From Stappia sp. (GTDB lineage: Bacteria; Pseudomonadota; Alphaproteobacteria; Rhizobiales; Stappiaceae): DNA of 64,000 nt. The position numbers and the translations under genes are program-made. The notes beneath the pieces are model-generated. The model did not search any database. It was given only the letters and a program-made list of their open reading frames with translations, and had not been told where the DNA came from. Below are positions 1 to 8,577 of this stretch, one piece after another; the first letter of the stretch is position 1, and each line of letters starts with the position of its first letter. Location of the stretch: NCBI RefSeq assembly GCF_040110915.1, contig NZ_CP157793.1:1810939-1874938 (forward strand). The letters run 5' to 3'.

Positions 1-234
1 ATGGACGCGGTCGGGCACATGCTCGCCATAGGCATCCGCCGCCTCGATGCGCACGCTGCGCTTCTCGCCGACTTCCATGCCGGTAACGCCGGCGTCGAGA
101 CCGGGAATGATCTGCCCCGATCCGAGTTCGAAGGACAGCGGATCCCGCCCTTCCGAACTGTCGAAGACGGTGCCGTCGTCCAGCTTGCCGGTGTAATGAA
201 GATGCAGCGTGTCGCCCGGCTTTGCCTGGGTCAT
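1..234 (-). CDS. FKBP-type peptidyl-prolyl cis-trans isomerase (N-terminal part)
   Basis: The first 78 residues are visible; the gene runs off the left edge. It should catalyse cis-trans isomerisation of Xaa-Pro bonds during protein folding. The start MTQAKPGDTLHLHYTGKL, followed by DGTVFDSS, a PLSFELGSGQIIPGLD stretch and GMEVGEKR, is the FKBP fold core with the conserved substrate-pocket residues (Y, D/F, G-x-IIPG). The motif at the right end, AYGEHVPDRVH, resembles the SlyD-like short FKBPs, in which an insert-in-flap domain follows. No signal peptide is present, so it is probably cytoplasmic. The ATG at 232-234 (complement) is the first in frame. The upstream side is the GANTC-rich spacer. 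Confidence 0.9.
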   Translation of the reverse strand, partial: MTQAKPGDTLHLHYTGKLDDGTVFDSSEGRDPLSFELGSGQIIPGLDAGVTGMEVGEKRSVRIEAADAYGEHVPDRVH

Positions 235-602
235 GGGCACGTTCCTTATTCTTGAAGGGAGAGGTGAATTTGCCGAGGCCGCGCCTGCGCGCCGGGTGCT
301 CGGTGGCTCGACACTCAGGCTGACAAGTCTGACCCGCGATGTAAACCGTGGATTCGGCGCGCTCCCAAGGCGATTTGACCGCCAAGGGTTGAATCGATGC
401 TTGAACGCTAACGCGCAATCGGCCGAATCATCTTCCGAAGACCTGCCGCCAACCGCCTGAAACGACTCGCGAACCGGCGACAGCGCAGGCGCGCCGCGCG
501 CGGGGCGCGCCGCGCTTGAATCGACACCTGAAGTCGCCGCCGAAAAAGTGAATCACCTGATGAAGTTTTCCGGCCAAGCGCGCGAAAAGACTCGCGAATC
601 CC
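235..602. promoter_or_regulatory. Gene-free spacer with eight GANTC (CcrM-type) sites
   Basis: No convincing gene lies here. The spacer must hold the promoter of the leftward FKBP gene and the 3' end of the methyltransferase transcript. GANTC pentamers occur at 351, 391, 425, 464, 518, 550, 589 and 596, that is eight in 250 bases, where a 66% GC sequence would give about one. Spacings are mostly 32-54 bases. Two sites share the longer word TTGAATCGA (389 and 516). GANTC is the CcrM methylation site of alphaproteobacteria; a regulatory role is inference. Confidence 0.55.
488..511. repeat. GC-rich hairpin, two GGCGCGCC copies
   Basis: GGCGCGCC at 488-495 and again at 504-511 flank an 8-base spacer; because the word is its own reverse complement the two copies can form an 8-bp stem. 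No T-run follows on either strand, so it is not a classical terminator. It sits inside the GANTC-rich spacer. Confidence 0.4.
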
Positions 603-1244
603 TCAAGCCGGCTTGCGCGCCGCGATGAAATGCGCCGGCGGGCTCTTGGGGAACGTCCCCGTCTCCAGGATCTCCAGACCCGCCGCCCGCATCGCCGCCT
701 CGACCTGCCGGCCCGTCACGAAGCGCACGCGCGGCGCCTTGCCGATAAGCCGCATCGCCGGAACGATCACGCGAAAGACCGGGTTCATCTCTGCGAGACA
801 GATCGTCTTGGACACCATTACCCCGCCCGGCGCCAGCAGCGCGGCCGCCCGGGCGACGGCCGCCTCCAGGTCGTCCAGAAGATGAAAGAAGGAAAACGCC
901 AGCACCGCGTCGTAGAGCCCGTCGGCGGGCGCGAACTCCGCAAGCGCGGATTGCACGAAGCGCAGATCGTCGCGGCCCTCGGCGCGCGCCCTGCCGCGGG
1001 CGATCTCGAGCATGGCGGGCGACGCGTCGCTCGCGGTATAGGCGCCGACGCAATCGGCAAGCCGCAGCGCGGTCGCGCCGGTGCCGCACCCCAGCTCCAG
1101 CGCCCGCTCCCGTCCGGCGATATGCGCGCGGGTACGTTCCAGCGTGTGCTCGTAGGACGCCACATCCTGGATCGGGCGGGCGGCGTATCTCTCGGCGATC
1201 CCGTCCCAGAAACGCGGATCGCCGTCCGGCGTGCGCGCGTTCAT
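603..1244 (-). CDS. Class I SAM-dependent methyltransferase
   Basis: A 213-residue protein. Motif I, ELGCGTGATALRLAD (about residues 50-64), is the glycine-rich SAM-binding loop; YTASDASPAML (about 68-78) holds the acidic residue that binds the SAM ribose, and the AVLAFSFFHLLDD region (about 113-125) is motif IV of UbiE/BioC-like enzymes. The N-terminus FWDGIAERYAARPI is typical of small-molecule methyltransferases of the Methyltransf_11/25 type. The substrate cannot be told. It lies 16 bases downstream of the D,D-carboxypeptidase on the same strand, so the two may be co-transcribed. No signal peptide or membrane segment is present. Confidence 0.85.
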   Translation of the reverse strand: MNARTPDGDPRFWDGIAERYAARPIQDVASYEHTLERTRAHIAGRERALELGCGTGATALRLADCVGAYTASDASPAMLEIARGRARAEGRDDLRFVQSALAEFAPADGLYDAVLAFSFFHLLDDLEAAVARAAALLAPGGVMVSKTICLAEMNPVFRVIVPAMRLIGKAPRVRFVTGRQVEAAMRAAGLEILETGTFPKSPPAHFIAARKPA

Positions 1245-1260
1245 GCCGCCCTCCGCCGCG

Positions 1261-2217
1261 TCACAGATACCGCTCCAGCAGCGCGGTCACCTCGCGGTCG
1301 CGGGCACGCTCGCTCTCGCCGCCGAAGACCACGGCGATCACGCGCTTGCCGCCGCGCCGGGCGGAGGCCGCGAGATTGTAGCCCGCGAGGCGAATGTAGC
1401 CGGTCTTGATCCCGTCCACCCCGGCAACCTGCCCCAGCAGGTTGTTCGTCGTCTCGAAGGTGCGCCCGTTGTAGGTGAAGCTGCGCGCGGTGAAGGCCCG
1501 CGCGAACCCCGCGTGGCGGCTCTTGAGGGCCCGCGCGAGGATCGCCATGTCGCGCGCCGTCGTCACCTGGCGCGGATCGGGAAGGCCGGAGGCGTTGACG
1601 AAGCGGGTGCGCCGCATGCCCAGGCTGCGCGCCTTGGCCGTCATCTGTTGGGCGAAGGCACGTTCCGATCCTGAGAGATTTTCCGCGACGACGACCGCCA
1701 CGTCATTGGCCGACTTGACCGCAAGCGCCGAGATCGCCTGGCGCACGGTGATCGGCTGCCCCGCCTTGACGCCGATCCTGGCCGGCGGGCGGGCGGCCGC
1801 TTCGGCCGAGACATCAAGCGGCGTGTCGAGCGTGACGCGCCCGGTCGAGACGGCATCGAACAGAAGATACAGCGTCATCATCTTGGTGAGCGAGGCGGGA
1901 TAGCGCAGCGCGTCGGCGTCTTCTTCGTGCAGCACCGCGCCCGAGGCCGCGTCCACCACGATGGCCGCATGGGCGCGCGCCGTGGCGCGGTCCGTCGCGG
2001 CAAGCCCGAGCTCGGAGACCTGGCCCGGCATCTCCACGCGCGGCGCGGTCTGGACCAGCGCGGCCTGCGGGGGCGGGGCGACGGTCTCCGCCGCACGCGC
2101 CGAGCCCTGCGGCGGCGCGGTCTGGCAACCGGCGAGCGCCAGCGCGAGACCGGTGAAAAGGATCGCCGCCGCACGCGCGCGGCGGAACAGGGAGAAGGGC
2201 TTGGTCGAAACGGTCAT
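1261..2217 (-). CDS. D-alanyl-D-alanine carboxypeptidase, peptidase S11, lipoprotein
   Basis: A 318-residue penicillin-binding-type peptidase that should trim the terminal D-Ala of peptidoglycan stem peptides in the periplasm. The three active-site motifs are intact: S109-L-T-K112 (nucleophile and base), S169-A-N171 and K271-T-G273. The N-terminus has an arginine pair, a hydrophobic stretch and a lipobox L-A-G-C31, so it is probably lipid-anchored rather than tail-anchored. The sequence stops soon after the catalytic domain: the C-terminal beta domain and amphipathic anchor of PBP5/6-type enzymes are missing, which fits the lipoprotein anchoring. Residues 32-65 are a Pro/Ala-rich linker. The methyltransferase follows after 16 bases. 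Confidence 0.9.
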   Translation of the reverse strand: MTVSTKPFSLFRRARAAAILFTGLALALAGCQTAPPQGSARAAETVAPPPQAALVQTAPRVEMPGQVSELGLAATDRATARAHAAIVVDAASGAVLHEEDADALRYPASLTKMMTLYLLFDAVSTGRVTLDTPLDVSAEAAARPPARIGVKAGQPITVRQAISALAVKSANDVAVVVAENLSGSERAFAQQMTAKARSLGMRRTRFVNASGLPDPRQVTTARDMAILARALKSRHAGFARAFTARSFTYNGRTFETTNNLLGQVAGVDGIKTGYIRLAGYNLAASARRGGKRVIAVVFGGESERARDREVTALLERYL

Positions 2218-2413
2218 CGCGGGCCGGCGGGTTGCGGGGTGACGGACACGGGTGTCGAGGCCGCGCGCGCTGGAAGCCTCGAAGCCCGCGCACCATATCG
2301 GACGGCGGCCCGCGGTGGAAGCGCGGGAGACCGCGCAGTCGGGGAACGCCCGGGGCGGATCGGCGGCAGCGACGGCGGGTGCGCCGGATGCGGCGGACGG
2401 CTCTCAGGCCGCG

Positions 2414-4039
2414 TCAGGCGACCTGCGTCCCGGCCCCCTCGCCCTCCTCGCCCGCATCGTCGCCGCTCGCCGACAGCGCATTGGCCAGGTCGATGAACAG
2501 ATTGGCCGGCAGCGGCGGGGCGAAGATGTAGCCTTGCGCGGCCGAGACGCCGAGTTCGCGCAGGCGCTCGATCTGCTCCATGGTCTCCACGCCCTCCGCG
2601 ATGATGCCCATGCCGAGGTTGTCCGCCAGTTCCACCATGGTGTCGACGATGGTGGTGGAGTTGTCGTCGGTCCCCAGGCTGTCGACGAACATCTTGTCGA
2701 TCTTGATGATGTCGATGCCGAGCTTCTGCAGGTAGGCGAAGCCGCCATGGCCGGTGCCCACGTCGTCGAGGGCGACGCGCACGCCCATGGCCTGCATCTC
2801 GGCGATGATCTTGCGGGCCGTGTCCATGTCCGACAGCGGCTGGCGCTCGGTCACTTCCATCACCACCTGCTGGAAGGCGATCTTCGAGCCGCCGTAGATC
2901 TGCTTGATGTCCTCCACCACCTGCCGGTCCTCGAAATGACCGGCGAAGAGGTTGATGGACAGCTTGAAATCCGGGTTCTTGTAATAAAGATCGCCGACCT
3001 CGTCGCAGGTCTTGCGCATCACCTGGCGCGTCATCTCGAAGATGTGGCCCGAGGTCTCGGCGAAGGTCATGAAGGCGCCGGGCGACACCACGGACCCGTC
3101 CGGACGGACCCAGCGCATCAGCACCTCGCAGCCGCGCAGCCGCCCGGTCTCGATGTCCATGACGGGCTGATAATAGGGCACGAATTCGCCCTTGCGGATC
3201 GCCTGGACGAAATCGTCCTCCGCCTCGCTGTCGGGCCGCCAGGACACCCACACGCCGACGCCGACGAAGAGGATCGCGAAGCCGACGCAGGCGATGGCGG
3301 CGACGACCTTGAGATCGCGCACCAGATTGGCGCCGGCCGAGGCCGGTGCGGTGACGACGGCGGTCATCGGGTATTTCTCGGAAGCGACCTCCACGACGAG
3401 ATCGTGGTCGGGGTGGGGCCCGGCGCCCGCGCCGGTTTCGCCGGAGCGCAGCCACACGACGCCCTCGCCGAGCGTCAGTTCCACCCGCCGGTGGGCGCGC
3501 AGGTATTCGGGCCCGGGATCGATGGCGATCGCCACCGGCGCGATTTCCGCGAGCAGGCGGTTGCCGTTGCCGATTCGCCAGCTGATCAGCGCCACATGGC
3601 TGCCCTCGAAGGAGCGCTCGCGCATGCCGATGCCGACCAGCGGGGCATCCGCGCGGAGCACCGGCAGCACCGGCTCGCCGGAGTTCGCCTGCTCGGGCAC
3701 CGTGCACATCTGCACGCCGGCGGCGTTGACGACGCCGATCATCTGCACGAAGGGCGCGGCGATCACCGCCTCGCGATAGGCCGCCCGGTCCATGCCGGCG
3801 CAGGTGACGAAGCCGCCCTGGTGCAGTTTCTGAAGCGCCTGCACCGCATCGCCGATGGCCTTTTCCGCGCGCAGCACGTAGCGCTCCGCCACGGCCGTCA
3901 TCTCGGTGCGCGCCTGGGTCACCGCATAGCTGTTCAGGATGTAATTCGCCGCAACCAGCGGCGCGATCGCGAGCCCGAGCGCGATCAGAAGCGTCCTGAA
4001 AAAGAGGGTATAGCGATGCGACACGGCGGATTCCGGCAT
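2414..4039 (-). CDS. CSS-motif/EAL cyclic-di-GMP phosphodiesterase, membrane bound
   Basis: A 541-residue two-pass membrane protein predicted to hydrolyse c-di-GMP. TM1 lies at about 14-36 and TM2 at about 244-266; between them is a periplasmic domain of about 200 residues with Cys80 and Cys112, the arrangement of CSS-motif sensor domains, whose disulphide state is known in E. coli relatives to control activity. The EAL domain covers about 276-520. The signature reads E305-V-L-M-R, and the other catalytic and metal residues are present: N363, E395, D425-D426 in DDVGTG, K446 and E482 in AEGVET. It is therefore probably active. The tail (525-541) is acidic and low complexity. It is transcribed divergently from the PfkB kinase. 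Confidence 0.9.
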   Translation of the reverse strand: MPESAVSHRYTLFFRTLLIALGLAIAPLVAANYILNSYAVTQARTEMTAVAERYVLRAEKAIGDAVQALQKLHQGGFVTCAGMDRAAYREAVIAAPFVQMIGVVNAAGVQMCTVPEQANSGEPVLPVLRADAPLVGIGMRERSFEGSHVALISWRIGNGNRLLAEIAPVAIAIDPGPEYLRAHRRVELTLGEGVVWLRSGETGAGAGPHPDHDLVVEVASEKYPMTAVVTAPASAGANLVRDLKVVAAIACVGFAILFVGVGVWVSWRPDSEAEDDFVQAIRKGEFVPYYQPVMDIETGRLRGCEVLMRWVRPDGSVVSPGAFMTFAETSGHIFEMTRQVMRKTCDEVGDLYYKNPDFKLSINLFAGHFEDRQVVEDIKQIYGGSKIAFQQVVMEVTERQPLSDMDTARKIIAEMQAMGVRVALDDVGTGHGGFAYLQKLGIDIIKIDKMFVDSLGTDDNSTTIVDTMVELADNLGMGIIAEGVETMEQIERLRELGVSAAQGYIFAPPLPANLFIDLANALSASGDDAGEEGEGAGTQVA

Positions 4040-4172
4040 TGAAGGGCGCGCCCATCATGCCCACCCTTCGTAAATGACCCCTGAAGAGGCCCGGACGCTT
4101 TGACAAAAAGTCGGGAGGCGGTACCAATCAGGGGTCCCGCCCCCCCGTCCGCACCCGGAGAGCGAGCACCAC

Positions 4173-5081
4173 ATGCAGGCACTGTTCATCGGCCAGGCCT
4201 ATATCGACGTGACCTTCCTGACCGACGCGCTGCCCACCGGCGATGAAAAGGCGATCGCGCGCGACTACGCCGTCAGCTTCGGCGGCAATGCCGTCACCGC
4301 GGGCTTCACCTGCGCAAGTCTCGGGATCCGGCCCGACATCATGTGCTCGCAAGCGGACGACTGGCTGGCGCGCATGTTCCTCGACATGGCCGCGAAATAC
4401 GGGATCTCCGTCCACGGGCGCAAGGTGCGGGAATCCTCGCTCTCCTTCATCATGCCCAACGACGGCAAGCGGGCCATCGTCCGCTGCCGCGACAATGCCT
4501 TCCTGCATCCGTTTCAGGATCTGAACCTCGCCGGCTGCCGGGCGCTGCATCTCGACGGGCATATGCCCGACGCCGCGCTGCATTACGCCCGCGCCTGCCG
4601 CGCCGCCGGCATCCTCACCTCGCTCGACGGCGGGGCGGTGCGCGACAACACGCGCGAGCTGCTGCCCTTCATCGATGTCGCCGTCGTCTCGGCCCGCTTC
4701 TGCGAGCAGCTCGGCCTCGGCGTCCCCGAAACGCTGGAGTATCTGCGCGGCTGCGGCTGTCGCGTCGGCGGCGTGACGCTCGGCGACGAGGGCCTGTTCT
4801 GGTACGAGGGCACGGGCGCCATCGCCCATATGCCGGCGCTCGACGTGCCGTCGGAGCTGGTGGTCGACACCAATGGCGCCGGCGACGTGTTCCACGGCGC
4901 CTATCTCTATTCCTATCTCGAGGCGCCGGACCGCGGCTGGGCGGAGCATTTCCGCTTTGCCCGCGCGGCCTCCGCCCATGCGATCCAGCATCTCGGCAAC
5001 GAGGCGAGCCTGCCCCGGCTGGAAGACGTGCAGACGGCGATGACGCGCTGGCCCGAGAAGCAGAGGCTGCCGGTCGCCTGA
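4173..5081 (+). CDS. PfkB-family carbohydrate kinase
   Basis: A 302-residue kinase of the ribokinase/PfkB superfamily, phosphorylating a sugar or nucleoside at the expense of ATP. The N-terminal SFGGNAVTAGFTCASLG stretch (about 35-51) is the substrate-binding GGN region; D232-T-N-G-A-G-D238 is PfkB signature 2 with catalytic Asp238 and the anion hole. The usual T/P after DT is Asn here, as in a subset of the family. The substrate is unknown; no sugar transporter is adjacent. The ATG at 4173 is preceded by a purine-rich GGAGAGCGAG ribosome site. The gene is divergent from the EAL protein; nothing identifiable follows before the next start at 5199. Confidence 0.85.
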   Translation: MQALFIGQAYIDVTFLTDALPTGDEKAIARDYAVSFGGNAVTAGFTCASLGIRPDIMCSQADDWLARMFLDMAAKYGISVHGRKVRESSLSFIMPNDGKRAIVRCRDNAFLHPFQDLNLAGCRALHLDGHMPDAALHYARACRAAGILTSLDGGAVRDNTRELLPFIDVAVVSARFCEQLGLGVPETLEYLRGCGCRVGGVTLGDEGLFWYEGTGAIAHMPALDVPSELVVDTNGAGDVFHGAYLYSYLEAPDRGWAEHFRFARAASAHAIQHLGNEASLPRLEDVQTAMTRWPEKQRLPVA

Positions 5082-5198
5082 CATTCCGCTCTGGACGTTC
5101 GGGGACCGAGGCTTGTTCTCGCCCCGATCTTGCGACATCGTACCGCTGCCGCCGGCAGGGAGCGGCGCCTTCGCACCCCGAACTCCGGAGATTTCTCT

Positions 5199-6389
5199 AT
5201 GAAGCATTCGCCCCATCGTCCGGCCGTGATTCTCGCGCTTGCCGGACCGCTGCTGCTGCCCCTGCCGGCCGCGGCCTTCGACGCCACCGGCAACGCGATC
5301 GCCGACCGGTTCCTGGAAACCGTCGACGCCGGCAACGCCTCCGTCACCGGCTACGACGCGGTGTCCGAAAGCGACGGCGTGGTGATCATCACCGGCCTCA
5401 CCGCGACCATCCAGGACGATGACGACACCTCCCGGCTGAGCGTCGCGACGACCGAGATCGAGAATGGCGCGCTTGCGACGGACGGCGGGCTGACCGCCGC
5501 CTTTCTGGAAATGCGCACCGTCGTGATCGAGGCTGCCGACGGCGACGACGACGTGCGTGTCACGGTCGAGGCCATCGCCATCAGCGACCCCGTCCTGCCG
5601 GCGCCGGACACGGTGCGCACCTCGCCCGACGGCGACGGGCTGGCGCCGTCCTATTCGCGCGCGGAGCTGACGGGGCTCGTCATCGAGACCGAGGACGAGG
5701 GGACCATTCCCATCGCCCGCGCCGTCGCCATGATCGACCGCATGGACGGCGATCTGCCGACCGCCGGCTCGATCCTGGTGGAAGGCATCCAGATCGAGGC
5801 GGACGCCCTCGACGAGGACGAACGCGAGGCGCTGGCGGAGCTCGGCTACGACAGCCTGACGCTGACGCTGGAAGCCCGCGCCGACTGGGAGCCCGACACC
5901 GGTGCCCTGGTCGTCGACACATTGACGATCTCCGGCGAGAACGCCGGAACGCTGACCGCCTCGCTGCGGCTCGCGGGCCTGACGCGCGAGGTCGTCGAAC
6001 AGCTCGACGCGGCGCAGGACAATCCGGAACAGGCCATGGGCCTGATGCAGGGCCTCCTGCTGGAGGAAATCACCCTGCGCATCGACAACGCCTCGCTGAT
6101 CGAGCGGGTGCTCGACAGGCAGGCGGAGGAAGCGGGGACGACGCGCGAGGCCTTCGTGGAGCAGCTCGCCGGGGCCCTGCCGATGATGCTGTCGATCCTC
6201 GACAACGCGGAGTTCCAGACCCGGGTCGCGGATGCCGCCGGCACCTTCCTGCGCGATCCGCAATCGCTCTCGGCGACCGCGAAGCCCGCCGCACCCGTGG
6301 CCTTCGCCCAGATCCTCGGCACCGCCATGATGGCGCCGCAGGCCTTGCCCGATATCCTCGGGGTCACGATCCTGGCCAACGAGAACTGA
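5199..6389 (+). CDS. Secreted protein of unknown function, paralogue of next gene
   Basis: A 396-residue protein I do not recognise by family name. It starts with a clear Sec signal peptide (MKHSPHRPAVILALAGPLLL..., cleavage after about AAA-F24), so it is periplasmic or exported. The body is acidic, strand-rich and has repeated features such as TDGGLTAAFLEM and AELTGLVIETEDEG. Its last 200 residues align with the next gene: ALDEDEREALAELG with ALDDADAEALFTRLG, and the closing QILG...LPDILGVTILAN with QILG...LPELLNVAIAAN. The ATG at 5199 has GGAG eight bases upstream and directly precedes the signal peptide, which decides the start over an earlier in-frame codon at 5130. A terminator follows at 6401. 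Confidence 0.75.
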   Translation: MKHSPHRPAVILALAGPLLLPLPAAAFDATGNAIADRFLETVDAGNASVTGYDAVSESDGVVIITGLTATIQDDDDTSRLSVATTEIENGALATDGGLTAAFLEMRTVVIEAADGDDDVRVTVEAIAISDPVLPAPDTVRTSPDGDGLAPSYSRAELTGLVIETEDEGTIPIARAVAMIDRMDGDLPTAGSILVEGIQIEADALDEDEREALAELGYDSLTLTLEARADWEPDTGALVVDTLTISGENAGTLTASLRLAGLTREVVEQLDAAQDNPEQAMGLMQGLLLEEITLRIDNASLIERVLDRQAEEAGTTREAFVEQLAGALPMMLSILDNAEFQTRVADAAGTFLRDPQSLSATAKPAAPVAFAQILGTAMMAPQALPDILGVTILANEN

Positions 6390-6400
6390 GTTTGTCTTGC

Positions 6401-6430
6401 GGGAGGGCCACGGCCCTCCCCTTTCGTTTC
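6401..6430 (+). terminator. Rho-independent terminator
   Basis: GGGAGGGC (6401-6408) pairs perfectly with GCCCTCCC (6413-6420) across a 4-base loop, followed by a T-rich stretch CTTTCGTTTC. It sits 12 bases after the stop of the first secreted paralogue, and would separate it from the second. Confidence 0.65.
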
Positions 6431-6442
6431 CGCTCTGGCACC

Positions 6443-8491
6443 ATGGATCGTCTTGTCATGCCCTTGCCCGCTTCCCGTACCCGTCTCGGCGCAGCCTTGC
6501 TCGCCGCAACCCTTCTTGCGCCCGTCGCGGCGCAGGCCAACCCGGCGGCCGATGCCGTCGACGCCTTCTTCGACTGGGCCCGCGCCACCGGCGCGACCGT
6601 CGCCGACTACGGAACCCTGGAGGAGACCGGCCCGGCGGACGCCATCCTGCGCGATGCGCAGCTGGAATGGGCCTTCTCCTTTTCGCTGGGCGAAACGACG
6701 TTCGACCTCGACCTCACCCTCGATGCGCCGGAAACCCGGCTCTTCGGTGCGGCGGCCGACGATCGCGGCGTGGCCTTCACCCGCTTCGAGCAACCGGGGG
6801 CACACGAGATCCGCGTCAGCGGCACGGTGACGGAGGACGGCGACACGGAGCCGTTCGAAGTCACGATCCGGCAGTACGATCTCGTCTCAGAGAACTACTA
6901 CCAGCCGGTCTTGGAGATTGCGTCGGACCCGGAGCGCCCGATCTCGCGGTTCCTTCCGGCCCTCGTCGCCAGCCTCGACACCCGCGCCGACAGCACGACG
7001 ATCCGCGCCATCGATACGGTGACGCGCCTGCCGGACGAGGGCGAGACGACAGAGCGCTACGAAGGCGTCACGGTAACCGGCGTGGCGCAGGGCCGCGCCG
7101 AATCCTATCGCGTCGAGCGCACCGTTTCGCAGACCCGCATTCCCGACCAGGCGGACGGCGCCTTCAGCCTGCGCCAGGAGATCGGCCCGCAGGAGCTGAC
7201 CGGGCTCGACGTGAGGCCGCTGATGCGTCTGTTCGGCCTTCTGCCGGCAGATACGGACGTTGGCGAAACGATTCTCGAGGCGAGCGATCTGGCCGATCTC
7301 GAGGTCACGGCCGGAGAGATATCCGGCGGCGTGAAACGCATCGTCTCCGCCGGCGCCCGGGTCGCGGGGGACGCCGTGCCCTTCGATCTCGCGCCGCTGC
7401 TCGACCGCATTACGCTCGGCACCTTCGATCCCGACGAGGCCGAGACGCTGGCCCTTCTGCGCGACCTGCTCACCACGCTGGAGGCGATCTCCATCGACAG
7501 GTTCGACGCGACCGCCCTTGCGGTCTCCGCGCCCGAGGTGACGGGGACGCTCGACGCGCTGCGGCTGCGCGAGGCGTCCTACCGCGGCGTGTCCGACTTT
7601 TCGCTCACGGGGCTGTCGCTCTCCACAGCCGAGGACAACACGTCGGTCTCCCTCGACCGCTTCCGCCTCGGCGATCTGGTGATCCCCCCACTGGCCGAGT
7701 ATGTCGGCCTTATCGCCGAGAGCGACATCGGCGAGCCGCCCATGGACGCGGTCCTCGCAGGCCTGCCGAAGCTCGGGACGCTCGAGCTGGACGCGCTCGA
7801 CGTCACCTCCGATGCCCTTCCCGCGCCCGTCGCCATCGGCCGCTATCTGCTGAGCATGCGCGATCACATCGGTCCGATCCCCACGGAGATCGAAAGCCGG
7901 ACCCAGGATGCGCAGTTCCCGGTGTCGGCCCTCGACGACGCGGATGCGGAAGCCCTGTTCACCCGGCTCGGCCTGTCTGCCCTGCGCTACGCCGACGAGA
8001 TGCGCCTGCGCTGGGACGAAACCGACCAGACGCTGTCGCTCGCACCGATGACGGTGGAAATCGAGGGCGGCGGAAGCATGGATCTGGAGCTCGAAATCGG
8101 CGGCGTCCCGCGCTTCGTCTTCGAGCGGCCGATGCAGGCCCAGGCCGCGCTCGCGACCGCCACGGTGAACAAGGGCCGGCTGGAAATCCGCGACGCGCGC
8201 CTGATCGAGGCCTTTATCGCCGAACAGGCGGAGGCCGCCGGCCTGTCGCCCGAAACGCTGGCGCTCGGGCTGGCCGATCAGGCCATGAGCGACCTCGGTC
8301 CGATGCGCGACACGCCCTTCGGCCGCAGCCTGCACGCCGCGCTCAAGGCCTTCCTGGTCTCGCCCGATCACCTGGTGATCACGGTCGAGCCGCAGGCGCC
8401 CGTGCCCGCGACCCAGATCCTCGGGCTCTTCGCGACCACGCCGACGATGCTTCCCGAATTGCTGAACGTGGCGATCGCCGCCAATCCCTGA
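6443..8491 (+). CDS. Secreted protein of unknown function, long paralogue
   Basis: A 682-residue protein with an N-terminal signal peptide (hydrophobic stretch LGAALLAATLLAPVAAQA, cleavage after about residue 32). Its C-terminal 200 residues are homologous to the preceding 396-residue protein, including the end PVPATQILG...LPELLNVAIAANP. The extra N-terminal 300 residues are also acidic and strand-rich, with phrases such as VRPLMRLFGLLPADTDVGE. Possible starts are ATG 6443 and ATG 6458; both give the same mature protein. No catalytic motif is visible. Exported location and a structural or envelope role are inferences from the signal peptide and composition only. It converges on the ABC exporter, with a hairpin between them. 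Confidence 0.75.
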   Translation: MDRLVMPLPASRTRLGAALLAATLLAPVAAQANPAADAVDAFFDWARATGATVADYGTLEETGPADAILRDAQLEWAFSFSLGETTFDLDLTLDAPETRLFGAAADDRGVAFTRFEQPGAHEIRVSGTVTEDGDTEPFEVTIRQYDLVSENYYQPVLEIASDPERPISRFLPALVASLDTRADSTTIRAIDTVTRLPDEGETTERYEGVTVTGVAQGRAESYRVERTVSQTRIPDQADGAFSLRQEIGPQELTGLDVRPLMRLFGLLPADTDVGETILEASDLADLEVTAGEISGGVKRIVSAGARVAGDAVPFDLAPLLDRITLGTFDPDEAETLALLRDLLTTLEAISIDRFDATALAVSAPEVTGTLDALRLREASYRGVSDFSLTGLSLSTAEDNTSVSLDRFRLGDLVIPPLAEYVGLIAESDIGEPPMDAVLAGLPKLGTLELDALDVTSDALPAPVAIGRYLLSMRDHIGPIPTEIESRTQDAQFPVSALDDADAEALFTRLGLSALRYADEMRLRWDETDQTLSLAPMTVEIEGGGSMDLELEIGGVPRFVFERPMQAQAALATATVNKGRLEIRDARLIEAFIAEQAEAAGLSPETLALGLADQAMSDLGPMRDTPFGRSLHAALKAFLVSPDHLVITVEPQAPVPATQILGLFATTPTMLPELLNVAIAANP

Positions 8492-8496
8492 CGCAC

Positions 8497-8523
8497 ACGC
8501 GCCGCCCGCAACGGGCGGCGCGT
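8497..8523. terminator. Bidirectional hairpin between convergent genes
   Basis: A perfect 12-bp stem, ACGCGCCGCCCG (8497-8508) and its complement (8512-8523), with a 3-base loop. It lies six bases after the plus-strand stop and 54 bases after the minus-strand ABC exporter stop. There is no clear T-run, so it may act with Rho or as a 3' end stabiliser. Confidence 0.6.
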
Positions 8524-8577
8524 CCCGTCGCGCAGGCCGGGAGAACGTTCAGGTGGGTGAAAGCTTCGGGCGCGCGG

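Noticed and set aside
4128..6263. 711-codon minus-strand frame opposite the PfkB and secreted genes
   Set aside because: The translation is His/Arg/Gly-rich shadow sequence. The plus-strand genes have signal peptide, ribosome sites and family motifs.
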